This document shows, piece after piece, positions 1 through 8,140 of a stretch of 32,075 bases of DNA. Origin of the DNA: a virus; the IMG/VR virus record IMGVR_UViG_3300009467_000039, positions 1 through 32,075 of that record; one strand, given 5' to 3'. Every line of letters starts with the position of its first letter. The first letter of the stretch is position 1. Both the position numbers and the translations under genes were made by a program. The notes below the pieces were generated by a model. That model saw nothing but the letters and a program-made list of their open reading frames with translations, had not been told where the DNA came from and made no database searches.

Positions 1-158
1 AAATCTGATTCAAGTTGTTCTGCAGCTTCCCAAAGTTTTGGTTCTGGTACTTGATCATGTTCATCGTCAAAGTATGTAGCACCTTTACATTCATAACGTG
101 TAGTATCTTCATCTACTACTAATTCGAAAGTGAATCCGTCAATAGTTCTATTTTTCAT
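1..158 (-). CDS. hypothetical protein, 3' end outside window
   Basis: An open frame begins with ATG at 158-156 and runs off the left edge after 52 codons (MKNRTIDGFTFELVV...). Its ATG overlaps the stop of the thyX-like gene in an ATGA arrangement, so it is translated from the same message. The peptide is acidic (VDEDTT, FDDEHDQ) and has no motif I recognise. Only the N-terminus is visible, so no function is proposed. Confidence 0.7.
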   Translation of the reverse strand, partial: MKNRTIDGFTFELVVDEDTTRYECKGATYFDDEHDQVPEPKLWEAAEQLESD

Positions 159-1171
159 GATTCTACAATTTCTCGATATTGAATAAATCCTTTGAAGTTT
201 CTGCTATAACCTCCATATGCGTTAGGATAAAAATCTGCATGGGTCATAGTTTTAGCACAATGTTCGAAAGGACTAGCATGCCCATTCTTAGCTAGACGGT
301 CATGTAACTTTAGGTCAGCTTCATAATCATCTTTTCCTTCGAAGTTATTGTAACTTATTCGCGCGCAACGGGCTGTAGCAATTTTTATTTTAGCTTCAGT
401 CGTAAGAGGATGTTCCTTTCCTTCAAAAGAGTTGTGAGTTATTTCTACAAAGCGAGGGTCTTTATGGACGATTTTATCTTCAATATCCGCTATTGAAAAC
501 TTATCACCAAAAGGAATATGCCATTCTCCAGCTTTCAATAGTGTAGGCTTGTTTTCATTGTACAAGTCCCACATCTTTTCTGCCAGCATAGAGATATGAA
601 TTTCTGCTCCCCCTGTATTCATTTTTAACCAGACTAAATCAGGAGTGTCTTCTAATGCCCAATCTTTGAGAGCGTCTTTTCTACTTCTGTATTTACCGTC
701 CTCACTAGTAATATCACAAAGATATTGAGGACACCTTAACTTGAAGAAGTTCTCATATTCAGTAGCTGTTACAATGACTTTATACCATTGAAAAGGTTCT
801 AGTAATCTATTACATAATTGTTTAGTTACAGGTAAACTAGCTAAAGCTGTAGCTTCCATAACAGCATTATCTCTTGCTCGTAACCAATGTTCTTTTGCAA
901 TGTTAATATCATACTCACTGGTAAAATATTCTGTCCCTTGCATACCAGAGTGACTTTTTTGGAAAGCTATTGGTATAAAAGGTTCTTCTTGTACTGATTT
1001 AACCATTCTTTCAAACGGTATTGCTCTTGATGAAGCAGCATTTCTAGAAAACATACGATGCGTCATCACTTCAGCATGTATAATTCTAGGATACTCCAAT
1101 ACAAAAGTTGTTATCCTGTCACCTTGCTCATTTATAGAGTCAGCAACAATTTCTGCGCTAATTTGTTTCAT
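155..1171 (-). CDS. thyX: ThyX-type FAD-dependent thymidylate synthase, permuted motif order
   Basis: ThyX enzymes make dTMP from dUMP using methylene-tetrahydrofolate and FAD, supplying thymidylate for phage DNA. This 338-aa protein carries the signature-like segment THRMFSRNAASSR at residues 37-49, equivalent to RHRxxSxNxxSxR. The segments NRLLEPF, VTATEYENFF and a MWDL helix follow. The elements that usually come first in ThyX, ARISY (270-274) and GHASPFEH (297-304), sit at the C-terminus. The usual ThyX order is the reverse, so the chain looks circularly permuted, and it is longer than the usual 210-250 aa. The first Arg of the RHR motif is Thr here. Long ThyX-like proteins of this kind occur in other large phages, from memory. 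The stop overlaps the next start (ATGA). The DnaB-like helicase gene lies 65 bp upstream. Confidence 0.85.
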   Translation of the reverse strand: MKQISAEIVADSINEQGDRITTFVLEYPRIIHAEVMTHRMFSRNAASSRAIPFERMVKSVQEEPFIPIAFQKSHSGMQGTEYFTSEYDINIAKEHWLRARDNAVMEATALASLPVTKQLCNRLLEPFQWYKVIVTATEYENFFKLRCPQYLCDITSEDGKYRSRKDALKDWALEDTPDLVWLKMNTGGAEIHISMLAEKMWDLYNENKPTLLKAGEWHIPFGDKFSIADIEDKIVHKDPRFVEITHNSFEGKEHPLTTEAKIKIATARCARISYNNFEGKDDYEADLKLHDRLAKNGHASPFEHCAKTMTHADFYPNAYGGYSRNFKGFIQYREIVES

Positions 1172-1236
1172 AAGTTTCTAATATCCATTTTGCGTACTTC
1201 ACTAAATATTGTGTTTGTGTCCGACTCTTTTAGTCA

Positions 1237-2370
1237 TTACGTATAAATTGGCCTACGAGCCAGTATCTTCTCCCATATCTTAGGATTAGATTCTATTTGT
1301 TTAATTGTAGGTAATTCTTTGAAAAAGCCTGTACCTCCTTCAAAGAATAATGGGACCATGAGGTTATCCCCACCATCACGATTCTTCAAAATATGTGCAG
1401 ACCTGTAATTTGATTCTATACCCCTCGGACCTAAAATAGGATACCCATGATGGTCTTCCATTGAATACTTAAAAGGATAAAATAGTGCAATAACACTATC
1501 AGCATCCTCTTGAGTATTACCCGACTCTTTGAAGTCAGATAGAAGGGGTTCTAACGCGTCTTCTCTCCGTCTATCCATACCCTCAATGGAGCGGTTAAAC
1601 TGTGAGATGACTACGGGAGAAAGTCCGAAGTTATTTCTAAAAAACACCAGCATTCTACTAGCTCTATCGATAATACTCTTCTGCCCTTTGTCTCCTTTGT
1701 TTCCAGTTAGTAGACCAAGGTGGTCAATAACAACTATAGTAATCAACTTAGGGTTGTTTGGGACATACTTCTCCAATACTTTAGTATCATCACCATTTTC
1801 ATCTTTCTGCCCACTATTCTTCCAAGTTAACTTACCACGGGCTTCGTAGTAATCCATCAACACTTTGTACATGTAGTCTGGAGATGCGGAAGTGTGGAAA
1901 AATAGACGTTTGTTAATCAGGCTGTCAAAATAGTCTTCATATTCATCGATATATTTCTCGATTTGTGGGTTAATATTCTTATTCCCCATAGAATAAATTT
2001 CATTATAACTAGAGAATATCTTCTTCTCTTCGTAGATAGCAGAAGCTATTAGCTTAGCTACTTTTCTCTCTGGAGCAATCTCTAATGAAAAGTAAACTAT
2101 TTCTAAGTCATAGAATGGTGGAATAATTTCCCCCGTATCAAAATCAACCTGTGGTTTAACAATTTGATTTAATGGGGACATCACATAAGCTAAGTCAACA
2201 AATGCGGACTTACCTGTACCTGGTGCACCTCCAACTAGGTCGTACCTTCCTTTTTGTATGTTACATAGCTGGTCTGAAAGTTTGGGGAGCCCCATAGGGA
2301 TTCCTCTAAAGTAACCTTCCTTACCTAGGCGTATGTTTTCTTTGACTTTTTGCCAGATTAAATTTGCCAT
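1237..2370 (-). CDS. dnaB: DnaB-like replicative helicase (SF4), helicase domain only
   Basis: This is the likely ring helicase that unwinds DNA at the phage fork. The 377-aa protein shows the SF4 motifs in order. Walker A is GGAPGTGKSA at 47-56. The H1a motif is FSLEIAPER. Walker B lies in TIVVIDHLGLL. The H3/H4 region reads VISQFNRSIEG followed by LSDFKESGNTQEDADSVIALF, matching the DnaB consensus LSDLRESGxIEQDAD. The N-terminal primase-interacting domain of cellular DnaB (full length about 450-470 aa) is missing; only about 45 residues precede Walker A. The start ATG at 2370 follows the upstream gene by one base, so the genes are co-transcribed. The protein probably acts with the family A polymerase and the SF2 helicase in this block. 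Confidence 0.9.
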   Translation of the reverse strand: MANLIWQKVKENIRLGKEGYFRGIPMGLPKLSDQLCNIQKGRYDLVGGAPGTGKSAFVDLAYVMSPLNQIVKPQVDFDTGEIIPPFYDLEIVYFSLEIAPERKVAKLIASAIYEEKKIFSSYNEIYSMGNKNINPQIEKYIDEYEDYFDSLINKRLFFHTSASPDYMYKVLMDYYEARGKLTWKNSGQKDENGDDTKVLEKYVPNNPKLITIVVIDHLGLLTGNKGDKGQKSIIDRASRMLVFFRNNFGLSPVVISQFNRSIEGMDRRREDALEPLLSDFKESGNTQEDADSVIALFYPFKYSMEDHHGYPILGPRGIESNYRSAHILKNRDGGDNLMVPLFFEGGTGFFKELPTIKQIESNPKIWEKILARRPIYT

Positions 2371-2371
2371 A

Positions 2372-2917
2372 TTAAAGTACTTTTACGTTAGTGTGAACAG
2401 GGGCCACGTCGGCATACTTTTCCCACTCTTGGTTATTAATTACCCTTGATGGGTCTGGTAGAAAGTCTAATTTTCCCCCACGTCTATGCATAGCGACCAT
2501 TGCTTCAGTACCTCGTACTGCTATTTCGTGGTCTTCTATGGTTTTAACGTGTAGTAAGTATTTAGCTTTCAATTTGTTGTAAGTCACTGTACCAGTAGCT
2601 TTTGTTGTAAACACCCTAGTACCTACTTTTGGTGGGTATATTATATACCACTCATCGAAGTTAATATTCTCTTTTGAGATTCCAAGTAGTTTACGTACTG
2701 ATTTACTTAGCACTGTACTTCTAAATTTTGTACCTACTTTAGATAGGATATACTTAGATGTACATAGGTTATCACGAATAGCAATAGCTTCTTCTTTACC
2801 AAATAGTTTTTCTATCTCCTCATATTTCTTAAACTGCATGAGATACAAAAGAACATATTCATCAGGACGTAAATTGTTACGCTTACATTTATATAGGTCT
2901 ATCTCTAGTGTCTTCAT
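2372..2917 (-). CDS. hypothetical protein in replication cluster
   Basis: This 181-aa protein (MKTLEIDLYKCKRNNLRPDE...) has no motif I can name. It is basic in the N-terminal half, with helical stretches (PDEYVLLYLMQFKKYEEIEKLFGKEEA as several short helices). The middle looks like a beta-rich segment (GTRVFTTKATGTVTYNKLKAKYLLHV). It lies between the DnaB-like helicase gene (one base downstream) and a 72-aa gene whose 3' end overlaps its start by 29 bp. Tight coupling to a DnaB-type helicase makes a helicase loader or replication accessory role possible, but this is inference from position only. Confidence 0.75.
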   Translation of the reverse strand: MKTLEIDLYKCKRNNLRPDEYVLLYLMQFKKYEEIEKLFGKEEAIAIRDNLCTSKYILSKVGTKFRSTVLSKSVRKLLGISKENINFDEWYIIYPPKVGTRVFTTKATGTVTYNKLKAKYLLHVKTIEDHEIAVRGTEAMVAMHRRGGKLDFLPDPSRVINNQEWEKYADVAPVHTNVKVL

Positions 2918-3107
2918 TAGGCTTTGATTTACTTTTAGTTTTAGCTAATGCCTTTTTCCAACGTGAAACTGCTAAACTGACATCCTTTTTAGGGTCAATA
3001 TAGATAACAGTCTGCTCGTCAATCCTGACCTTACGTAGTTTGTTTAAATCTGGGGAAGTTCTTTCTACTAATTCCCGTAGTTTCTCCTTTTGTTCTTTAT
3101 TAATCAT
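2889..3107 (-). CDS. small basic hypothetical protein
   Basis: This 72-aa protein (MINKEQKEKLRELVERTSP...) is rich in Lys and Arg and ends in a KTKSKSKPNEDTRDRP tail. It starts with ATG at 3107 behind an A-rich leader (GCAAAGTTAATTAAAATT) of the type seen before genes in Bacteroidetes phages. It overlaps the downstream 181-aa gene by 29 bp in another frame. No family is recognised. The basic composition would suit nucleic-acid binding, which is only a guess. Confidence 0.7.
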   Translation of the reverse strand: MINKEQKEKLRELVERTSPDLNKLRKVRIDEQTVIYIDPKKDVSLAVSRWKKALAKTKSKSKPNEDTRDRPI

Positions 3108-3169
3108 AAGATAATTTTAATTAACTTTGCAATCTAACTTCCTCACTTTATGTGAGTTTTCTGGCTTCT

Positions 3170-3200
3170 GGGAGGTCGCGTCCTGCGACTTCCCTTTTTT
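3170..3200 (+). terminator. hairpin plus T-run reading rightward
   Basis: GGGAGGTCGC (3170-3179) can pair with GCGACTTCCC (3185-3194) around the loop GTCCT, with one mismatch. On the plus strand it is followed by TTTTTT, the form of an intrinsic terminator. All annotated genes here run leftward, so the terminator faces the wrong way for them. On the minus strand there is no T-run after the hairpin. It may end a short plus-strand RNA or block antisense transcription. Confidence 0.5.
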
Positions 3201-3366
3201 ATTCCCTTTTGTAGGGAAAACTAAATAACATATATCTCCTGTAACCATCCCATGGTAGGCTTATCCAGAAGAATACTTTGTTGTTTTCTTTATCTATGTC
3301 AATATTTGGTCGTACCAAAAACAAACAGAAGAGAAATAACCCTATAAGAAATAATGCAGTATTCAT
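3199..3366 (-). CDS. small membrane peptide, 55 aa
   Basis: An ATG at 3366, directly after the stop of the SF2 helicase gene, opens a 55-codon frame ending in TAA at 3201-3199. The product begins MNTALFLIGLFLFCLFLV, one strongly hydrophobic segment. A soluble tail follows, with IDIDKENNKVFFW and a basic end (FPYKRE). This pattern suggests a single-pass membrane protein with a short N-terminus. The lack of a gap to the upstream stop supports translational coupling. No family is recognised. Confidence 0.6.
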   Translation of the reverse strand: MNTALFLIGLFLFCLFLVRPNIDIDKENNKVFFWISLPWDGYRRYMLFSFPYKRE

Positions 3367-4539
3367 CTAATGTAATTTTAGAAATTCATCAACATTTGCT
3401 ACCCAGTGGCTTTTAATTCCCTTATCACGATTCTTTAACCAGTATAACTCTTGAGTTCCTGGTGTATATAAATTAATGATAATCGCTTGTTTCCCCTCTT
3501 GGGCACGTATAATACGTCCACGTTGTTGGGTAGCTTTCAGTTTTTTAGAATTACCAGCTATAGTAAGACCCAAACTTAAGTCTGGAACATCTAGCCCAGC
3601 GCTTAGTGCTTTTACAGAACTTATAACCCTCTTCTTAGTTCTCCCATCTTCAAAGACCCTAAGAGCTTTCTGTTGTTGCTTCTTAGTCATCTTACTGTGG
3701 ATAGGTACACATATATCTCCTAAAGCAAAGTTAATTGTCTTAGCAAATTTGATAGACTCACAAAATGTAAGTGCTTTCCTATCTGGAAAATGGTTAATGA
3801 TGCGCGTCACAACCTCAACCTTATTGATGTTGTTAGTACAAAGAGAGTTTCTCTTAGCTAAAGTCTTATAATAACGAGCAGCTTTACCTTGCTCTTCCTT
3901 ATCTCCATCTTTTATCCACTTTTCCGCCGTCTCAAAAGCTTGACTTCCGTGACCCAATATAGCAGCAAGGTGCATAAATTGACTATCTGCTGACTTATAA
4001 GCAGCTTCGTCTTCTGTACTAAAAGGTACAGCAATGTTATAGACTTCAAATTCTGACACCCAACCATTATCTAAAGATTCTTGAAGAGTAATCTCATCTA
4101 TGACGGGGCAAAACTTACGCCCCACATCTCTTCCATCACTTCTTTCAATAGTTGCAGTTAATCCAATGCGGTATTTGTGTGGTATTTTTGAAGCATACTG
4201 GAATGTATCTGCAGGTAGAGTATGAATCTCATCAAAGATTATCATATCGTAGCTGAGTTCCTTATATTTCTTCGAAGCCGTGTTAATCACGAGCACATCG
4301 ATTGGTATAGAAATCTTCCACTTTTTAATTTCTGCACGCCATTGTGTTTGAAGTGTTATGGTAGGCACAACAATCAAACACGTTTGCACTAAGTCTCGCT
4401 TCACCATACCTCGTATGGCACGTAGACCTGTCCAAGTTTTACCAAATCCTGTAGTAGCTAATAATGTACCTATGTACCCATTAGCTTCCCAGGTCTTACA
4501 AAACTCTACTTGTCTTATTGTTTTTGTTGTGTTACTCAT
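3367..4539 (-). CDS. SF2 DNA/RNA helicase (UvsW/XPB-like)
   Basis: This 390-aa protein has the classical SF2 motifs. Motif I is TTGFGKT (29-35). Motif Ia lies around VVPTITLQTQW. Motif II is DEIH (103-106) and motif III is GLTAT (126-130). The C-terminal half has FCESIKFA, SSVKALSAGLDVPDLS (motif V) and the arginine-finger motif QQRGRIIR (motif VI). The order and length fit compact phage helicases of the UvsW/XPB type, which remodel forks and recombination intermediates. The start overlaps the upstream lipoprotein gene in ATGA form. Location in the same operon as a DnaB-like helicase and a polymerase supports a role in replication or repair. The exact substrate cannot be told from sequence. 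Confidence 0.88.
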   Translation of the reverse strand: MSNTTKTIRQVEFCKTWEANGYIGTLLATTGFGKTWTGLRAIRGMVKRDLVQTCLIVVPTITLQTQWRAEIKKWKISIPIDVLVINTASKKYKELSYDMIIFDEIHTLPADTFQYASKIPHKYRIGLTATIERSDGRDVGRKFCPVIDEITLQESLDNGWVSEFEVYNIAVPFSTEDEAAYKSADSQFMHLAAILGHGSQAFETAEKWIKDGDKEEQGKAARYYKTLAKRNSLCTNNINKVEVVTRIINHFPDRKALTFCESIKFAKTINFALGDICVPIHSKMTKKQQQKALRVFEDGRTKKRVISSVKALSAGLDVPDLSLGLTIAGNSKKLKATQQRGRIIRAQEGKQAIIINLYTPGTQELYWLKNRDKGIKSHWVANVDEFLKLH

Positions 4540-4733
4540 CTATGTATGATAATTGAATATTTCTGAAGAGTATCCCCTTTACGGTATATGACTGTCCATT
4601 CCATAAGTCCCTCTTTACGTAGACTATCAGCTCTCTGAAATACTGCATCTGTGTCTGTACAGTAAGGCACAGGCATGCTTATACATGCCTGTAACCCTAA
4701 TATACACATTACGATTAAAAATCGATTAAACAT
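4536..4733 (-). CDS. small lipoprotein, 65 aa
   Basis: A longer open frame extends upstream, but the ATG at 4733 is preferred. It overlaps the end of the macro-domain gene by 8 bp and gives a clean lipoprotein signal, MFNRFLIVMCILGLQAC, with Cys17 as the predicted lipidated residue. The mature part (SMPVPYCTDTDAVFQRADSL...) is short and soluble. The stop overlaps the helicase start (ATGA). The product is expected at the cell envelope. Phage-encoded lipoproteins often block superinfection, but nothing in this sequence proves it. Confidence 0.65.
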   Translation of the reverse strand: MFNRFLIVMCILGLQACISMPVPYCTDTDAVFQRADSLRKEGLMEWTVIYRKGDTLQKYSIIIHR

Positions 4734-5268
4734 CAGTAAGGTTTTCTGAAGCATGCTTGGCAATACGCTTCTGAATTTGACGTTCGGGAGTATAATTAAC
4801 AATCACCACTTCAAAATGATTGCTTAACTCCTCTTGAATAATTGGTTTAACCTCGTCCCAAGTACCTCCACCATAACCACACCCTATTAAAGGTAAGCCA
4901 AGAGTGAAGCCATGTCCTCCATACTGTCTAGCAAATTTTCGCATAGCTAATCTGCATGCAGCCTCATCAAAGGTAGGCCCAGGGGTTAATTGTGTGTAAA
5001 AATTCACAATACCTTTAAGGCCCTTAAAATACCTTTCTTTCTGCATCCTATCGTTTAGTGTAGCGATATACATACTGTAGTTTCCGAGGCGGTCTTCTCC
5101 TAATTCAAGAGAATAATTTTCATCTACTTCAAATGCTTCTGGAAAGTGTCCTTTAATAGCCAAAGCTACCCCAGCTCCCATAACATTCATACAATTAGCA
5201 CCATGTGCTATGAAATCAAATTCCCCATCTTTAGCTAGAAGGACTAGATTTCCTGTCATTTCTTCCAT
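4726..5268 (-). CDS. macro-domain protein (ADP-ribose binding/processing)
   Basis: This 180-aa protein is essentially one macro domain. HGANCMNVMGAGVALAIKG (22-40) matches the substrate loop NxxNxxMGxGVAxA. LPLIGCGYGGGTWDEV (125-140) matches the second ADP-ribose loop. The form resembles the TARG1/Poa1p type (NCVNVMGAGVALAFK). Such proteins bind or hydrolyse ADP-ribose derivatives, and phages can use them against ADP-ribosyl-based immunity or in NAD recycling. That role is inference here. The start could be Met1 (5268) or Met4 (5259). The 5' end overlaps a 47-aa membrane peptide gene and the 3' end overlaps a lipoprotein gene. Confidence 0.85.
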   Translation of the reverse strand: MEEMTGNLVLLAKDGEFDFIAHGANCMNVMGAGVALAIKGHFPEAFEVDENYSLELGEDRLGNYSMYIATLNDRMQKERYFKGLKGIVNFYTQLTPGPTFDEAACRLAMRKFARQYGGHGFTLGLPLIGCGYGGGTWDEVKPIIQEELSNHFEVVIVNYTPERQIQKRIAKHASENLTDV

Positions 5269-5374
5269 TTTCTTCGTGTTTATCGAACCAACGTCCTATT
5301 AGTATTACTGCCCCAAATAGTATAGTGAGTATTATCACTAATAAAATATCTGGCCAAGAAAAAAAATAAATCAT
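5231..5374 (-). CDS. small membrane peptide, 47 aa
   Basis: ATG at 5374 overlaps the stop of the upstream membrane protein (ATGA) and the frame ends with TAA at 5233-5231. The product begins MIYFFSWPDILLVIILTILF and continues GAVILIGRW, giving one transmembrane helix. A charged, Ser-rich tail follows (DKHEENGRNDRKSSPSS). The last 37 bp overlap the macro-domain gene. The gap between the flanking genes is filled exactly by this frame, which supports it being real. Function unknown. Confidence 0.6.
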   Translation of the reverse strand: MIYFFSWPDILLVIILTILFGAVILIGRWFDKHEENGRNDRKSSPSS

Positions 5375-5634
5375 TTTGCTACGGTATCTAAATGGTTACA
5401 CAAAGTAGTAGCTATAGTCTGGCCATTACTTAAAGTGTAAGTATTAGTCCATAGAGAATAATCAATAATTTGTACTGTATCACTATTGAAAATAACATGT
5501 TTTCCTATATTTTTTTCAATGTCTTCAGTATAATCAGTCAGTTCTCCAGCAAAATAAATTGAAAAAGCAACATACAGTGTTACTAACATTAGTATTGTTA
5601 ATAATACAATTCCTATAAATATTCCGTTTTTCAT
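5371..5634 (-). CDS. single-pass membrane protein, 87 aa
   Basis: The protein starts MKNGIFIGIVLLTILMLVTL and continues YVAFSIYF, a long hydrophobic segment that acts as signal anchor. It ends with a soluble domain of about 55 residues (TEDIEKNIGKHVIFNSDTVQIIDYSLWTN...) that looks like a small beta-rich fold. The gene lies 10 bp after the polymerase gene start region and overlaps the next membrane peptide by ATGA. The family is not recognised. It forms a run of three small envelope genes around the macro-domain gene. Confidence 0.7.
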   Translation of the reverse strand: MKNGIFIGIVLLTILMLVTLYVAFSIYFAGELTDYTEDIEKNIGKHVIFNSDTVQIIDYSLWTNTYTLSNGQTIATTLCNHLDTVAK

Positions 5635-5644
5635 AATTTAATGT

Positions 5645-7615
5645 TTAATGTTTCCAATATGTCGAAATTTCTGCATCAGCAGTAATAGTTACGGTAGGAC
5701 AAAACTTTTTAGCTGCTCTTTCCATACAATCTTGTAAAGCTGTTTTTACTGCTTCTCCTAGATTTTCTGGGCATTCTAATTGTATTTCATCATGTGCCAT
5801 TACTATAATCTTAACCTGGAATGTATAATTATTGGTTAAAATCCACTTCATAAGATAGATGGAGGCAAGTTTAGTCATATTTGCCGCAGTTCCTTGTATT
5901 GGATAATTCAATCCTTTACGTTCAAAAATACCTTTCAGTTTAAAAAACTCCCTAACTTTAGGTCCATAAGTGCTTTTAAACAATTGACTTCCTTTAGCTT
6001 TCTCCTGCTTATACTTATCCCAGAATCCTTTAGCTTTAATTTGCTTTTGCAATTCTAAAAAGGTATCAAACCCAGATAAGTAAGAACGTCTACCAGATAC
6101 TCCACATATAAGTACATAACCTTGCTTCAGAGGGGCTTCAGCTGCTCTCTTAAAGTAGTTCTTTAAATTCGGGAACATGGACATGTAATTATTATAAGCC
6201 TTGTTAGCGGTTTCTATATCAATTCCTAGATTATTAGCAATAGTTTGTCCATTACCTCCATAAGGAATAGCGAAAGTAGCAGCTTTAACAAATTGTCTTT
6301 TATCTTTATGATTCTTTTTAATCTCAGCATGTGTGAGACTTCGAAGTTCTGGATAAATAGACTGCGCCATAAGAGCATGCATATCTTTATCTGGCTCATT
6401 AATATAAGCTAAGTAAGTAGCGTCTTTACTTTTGTCAGCTAACGTATAAGTTTCTTGCCCAGAGTAATCTGAACCCACAATTACATTACCTTTTTCTGCT
6501 GTAATACATGTTCTAGTATGGTCAGCAGGTAAGTTTTGTATATTAGGGTCATCTGACGATATACGTCCAGTATCTTTAATCTGTTTAAAGTGAGAGTGGA
6601 TACGCCCAGTAGTTTTATTAATTTGGTCTAAATATGTTTGACCATAAGTACTGACCACTTTTGAATTTTGAGAGTATTCTTTATATAAAGAAAGTATTGG
6701 GAAATCTTTGATAAACTTAGCAAGATACTTAATGTCTACAGTATTTTTGTTGTGTTTTACATCAAAAGTGTCAATACCAATTTCTCTAAATAATTCCCCT
6801 ACTTTTTTAGGAGAATTCCAATTAAGTGTTACAGATTGAAATTCTTGAGTAAATAAGTCGCCTTGATTATCGATAAATTTACTAGTACTGGGCATATTAG
6901 CAATAATCCAATCGTTTAGTTTATTTAAAGATGCTTGTAATTTAGCTTTGTCGTCTTCCATTTTATCTAACCACTTTTGTCGATTAAGATGGATACCACA
7001 AAAACTCATATAAGCTAAAGGCACTACAAACTTATTTTCCAAACTAGCTGTAGCTAATAAGTTTTCTTTTTTTAGTAAAATTTTTTGAGCTTCGTTAATT
7101 TTATGCAAAGCCATTACATCTTCTGCTGCATAAGTAATACCTCTGACAGTAAATGGAGTTTTCCAAGCACTGTCTTTAGTAATAGTCATGTTTGTATACT
7201 TAGAAACTAAATTAACCAGACTCCTACTTCCTGAAGGCAATAAAAGCCCTGTAGTAAGTACCATTTCTTGTAAATACACATCAATAACTTTACTACATAC
7301 AATACCATACTTAAAAAGTATTTGAATATCATAAGCAGCGTTAGCCATTAATACTGTAGCATTTTCGAGCAAGTCTTTGAATAGTTTGATATCTACAGTA
7401 GTAGTATCTATAACATATTCGTCTCCTTGTCCGTCACTTAGCTGTATTAAATTAACACTACAATCATGAATAACTAAACCAGTAGTTTCTGTATCTACAG
7501 CAATCTGGTCTACATTTTCTAAAGCTTTAAATACTTCAGTTACATCAGCTTTTTTAATTAAATCTGCAGGATAAGACTCGAATAAGTCTAGTTGTTTAGT
7601 GACAAAATAAATCAT
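5645..7615 (-). CDS. family A DNA polymerase with 3'-5' exonuclease
   Basis: This 656-aa phage replicative polymerase has an N-terminal DnaQ-like proofreading domain: exo I DTETTGL (41-47), exo II ANAAYDIQILF, exo III YAAEDVMALH. The C-terminal palm/fingers domain has motif A VGSDYSGQETYTLAD. Motif B is RQFVKAATFAIPYGGNG, keeping the Arg, Lys, Phe and Tyr-Gly positions. NYPIQGTAAN follows. Motif C is MAHDEIQLECP, with the catalytic Asp-Glu and Ala in place of the usual Val before His. In motif A the catalytic Asp and the Glu equivalent to E710 of E. coli Pol I remain, while neighbouring residues differ (GQETY for QIELR). There is no 5'-3' exonuclease domain. It probably works with the DnaB-like helicase of the same operon. 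Confidence 0.93.
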   Translation of the reverse strand: MIYFVTKQLDLFESYPADLIKKADVTEVFKALENVDQIAVDTETTGLVIHDCSVNLIQLSDGQGDEYVIDTTTVDIKLFKDLLENATVLMANAAYDIQILFKYGIVCSKVIDVYLQEMVLTTGLLLPSGSRSLVNLVSKYTNMTITKDSAWKTPFTVRGITYAAEDVMALHKINEAQKILLKKENLLATASLENKFVVPLAYMSFCGIHLNRQKWLDKMEDDKAKLQASLNKLNDWIIANMPSTSKFIDNQGDLFTQEFQSVTLNWNSPKKVGELFREIGIDTFDVKHNKNTVDIKYLAKFIKDFPILSLYKEYSQNSKVVSTYGQTYLDQINKTTGRIHSHFKQIKDTGRISSDDPNIQNLPADHTRTCITAEKGNVIVGSDYSGQETYTLADKSKDATYLAYINEPDKDMHALMAQSIYPELRSLTHAEIKKNHKDKRQFVKAATFAIPYGGNGQTIANNLGIDIETANKAYNNYMSMFPNLKNYFKRAAEAPLKQGYVLICGVSGRRSYLSGFDTFLELQKQIKAKGFWDKYKQEKAKGSQLFKSTYGPKVREFFKLKGIFERKGLNYPIQGTAANMTKLASIYLMKWILTNNYTFQVKIIVMAHDEIQLECPENLGEAVKTALQDCMERAAKKFCPTVTITADAEISTYWKH

Positions 7616-7693
7616 GTTTTAGTGTTTACTAGGTTTTCCATAGCACTTAATTTAAATAAATACTTCTCATTTATTTAGACAGGCTGAAAAGTT

Positions 7694-8140
7694 TTACCTG
7701 TGTTTTTTTATGCGTACATTTTTCCATTTACCTATAGGCATTTCTTTATTGATTAAAAAGTCTATAGTGTTTTGATACCTACTATTCATTACATCTTCTA
7801 CGTACCATACGCCGTCATAAACTTTAGTGCCTTCAACTAAAACAGTATCTCCAAATTCGAAGTACTTTTTTAAATCTCTAGATATTGCCAATATTCTATG
7901 TTTATATTGATTTAAACTGTCAATAGCAAACATACTTGCAGTAGTAAGAAAATCAGCATTACATTGTTTAGGGTCAGCGTGGTATACTGTAGCAGTAACT
8001 TTTATGGAAGGAGATACCTTAATTTTAGTAGGCTTTCTCTTTTTATAGAATTTTTTTATTGTGTTTTTAGGAGTTAAAATAAAACTTTGGCTAATACTTA
8101 AAGGTATTAGTATAAGAATTGATAATATTACTTTTTTCAT
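7694..8140 (-). CDS. secreted RlpA/3D-like double-psi beta-barrel protein
   Basis: The 148-aa protein opens with a signal peptide (MKKVILSILILIPLSISQSF), followed by a Lys-rich linker. The domain from about residue 48 (KVTATVYHADPKQCNADFLTTASMF) to residue 130 has features of the RlpA/3D double-psi barrel fold: TATVYHADPxQC, the LAISRDLKKYFEFGDTVLVEG core, and YVEDVMNSRYQNTIDFLI. Members of this fold bind or cut peptidoglycan. A role in cell-wall access, for instance at lysis, is plausible but unproven. The stop region overlaps the downstream start of no gene, while its own start overlaps the upstream gene by ATGA. Confidence 0.7.
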   Translation of the reverse strand: MKKVILSILILIPLSISQSFILTPKNTIKKFYKKRKPTKIKVSPSIKVTATVYHADPKQCNADFLTTASMFAIDSLNQYKHRILAISRDLKKYFEFGDTVLVEGTKVYDGVWYVEDVMNSRYQNTIDFLINKEMPIGKWKNVRIKKHR

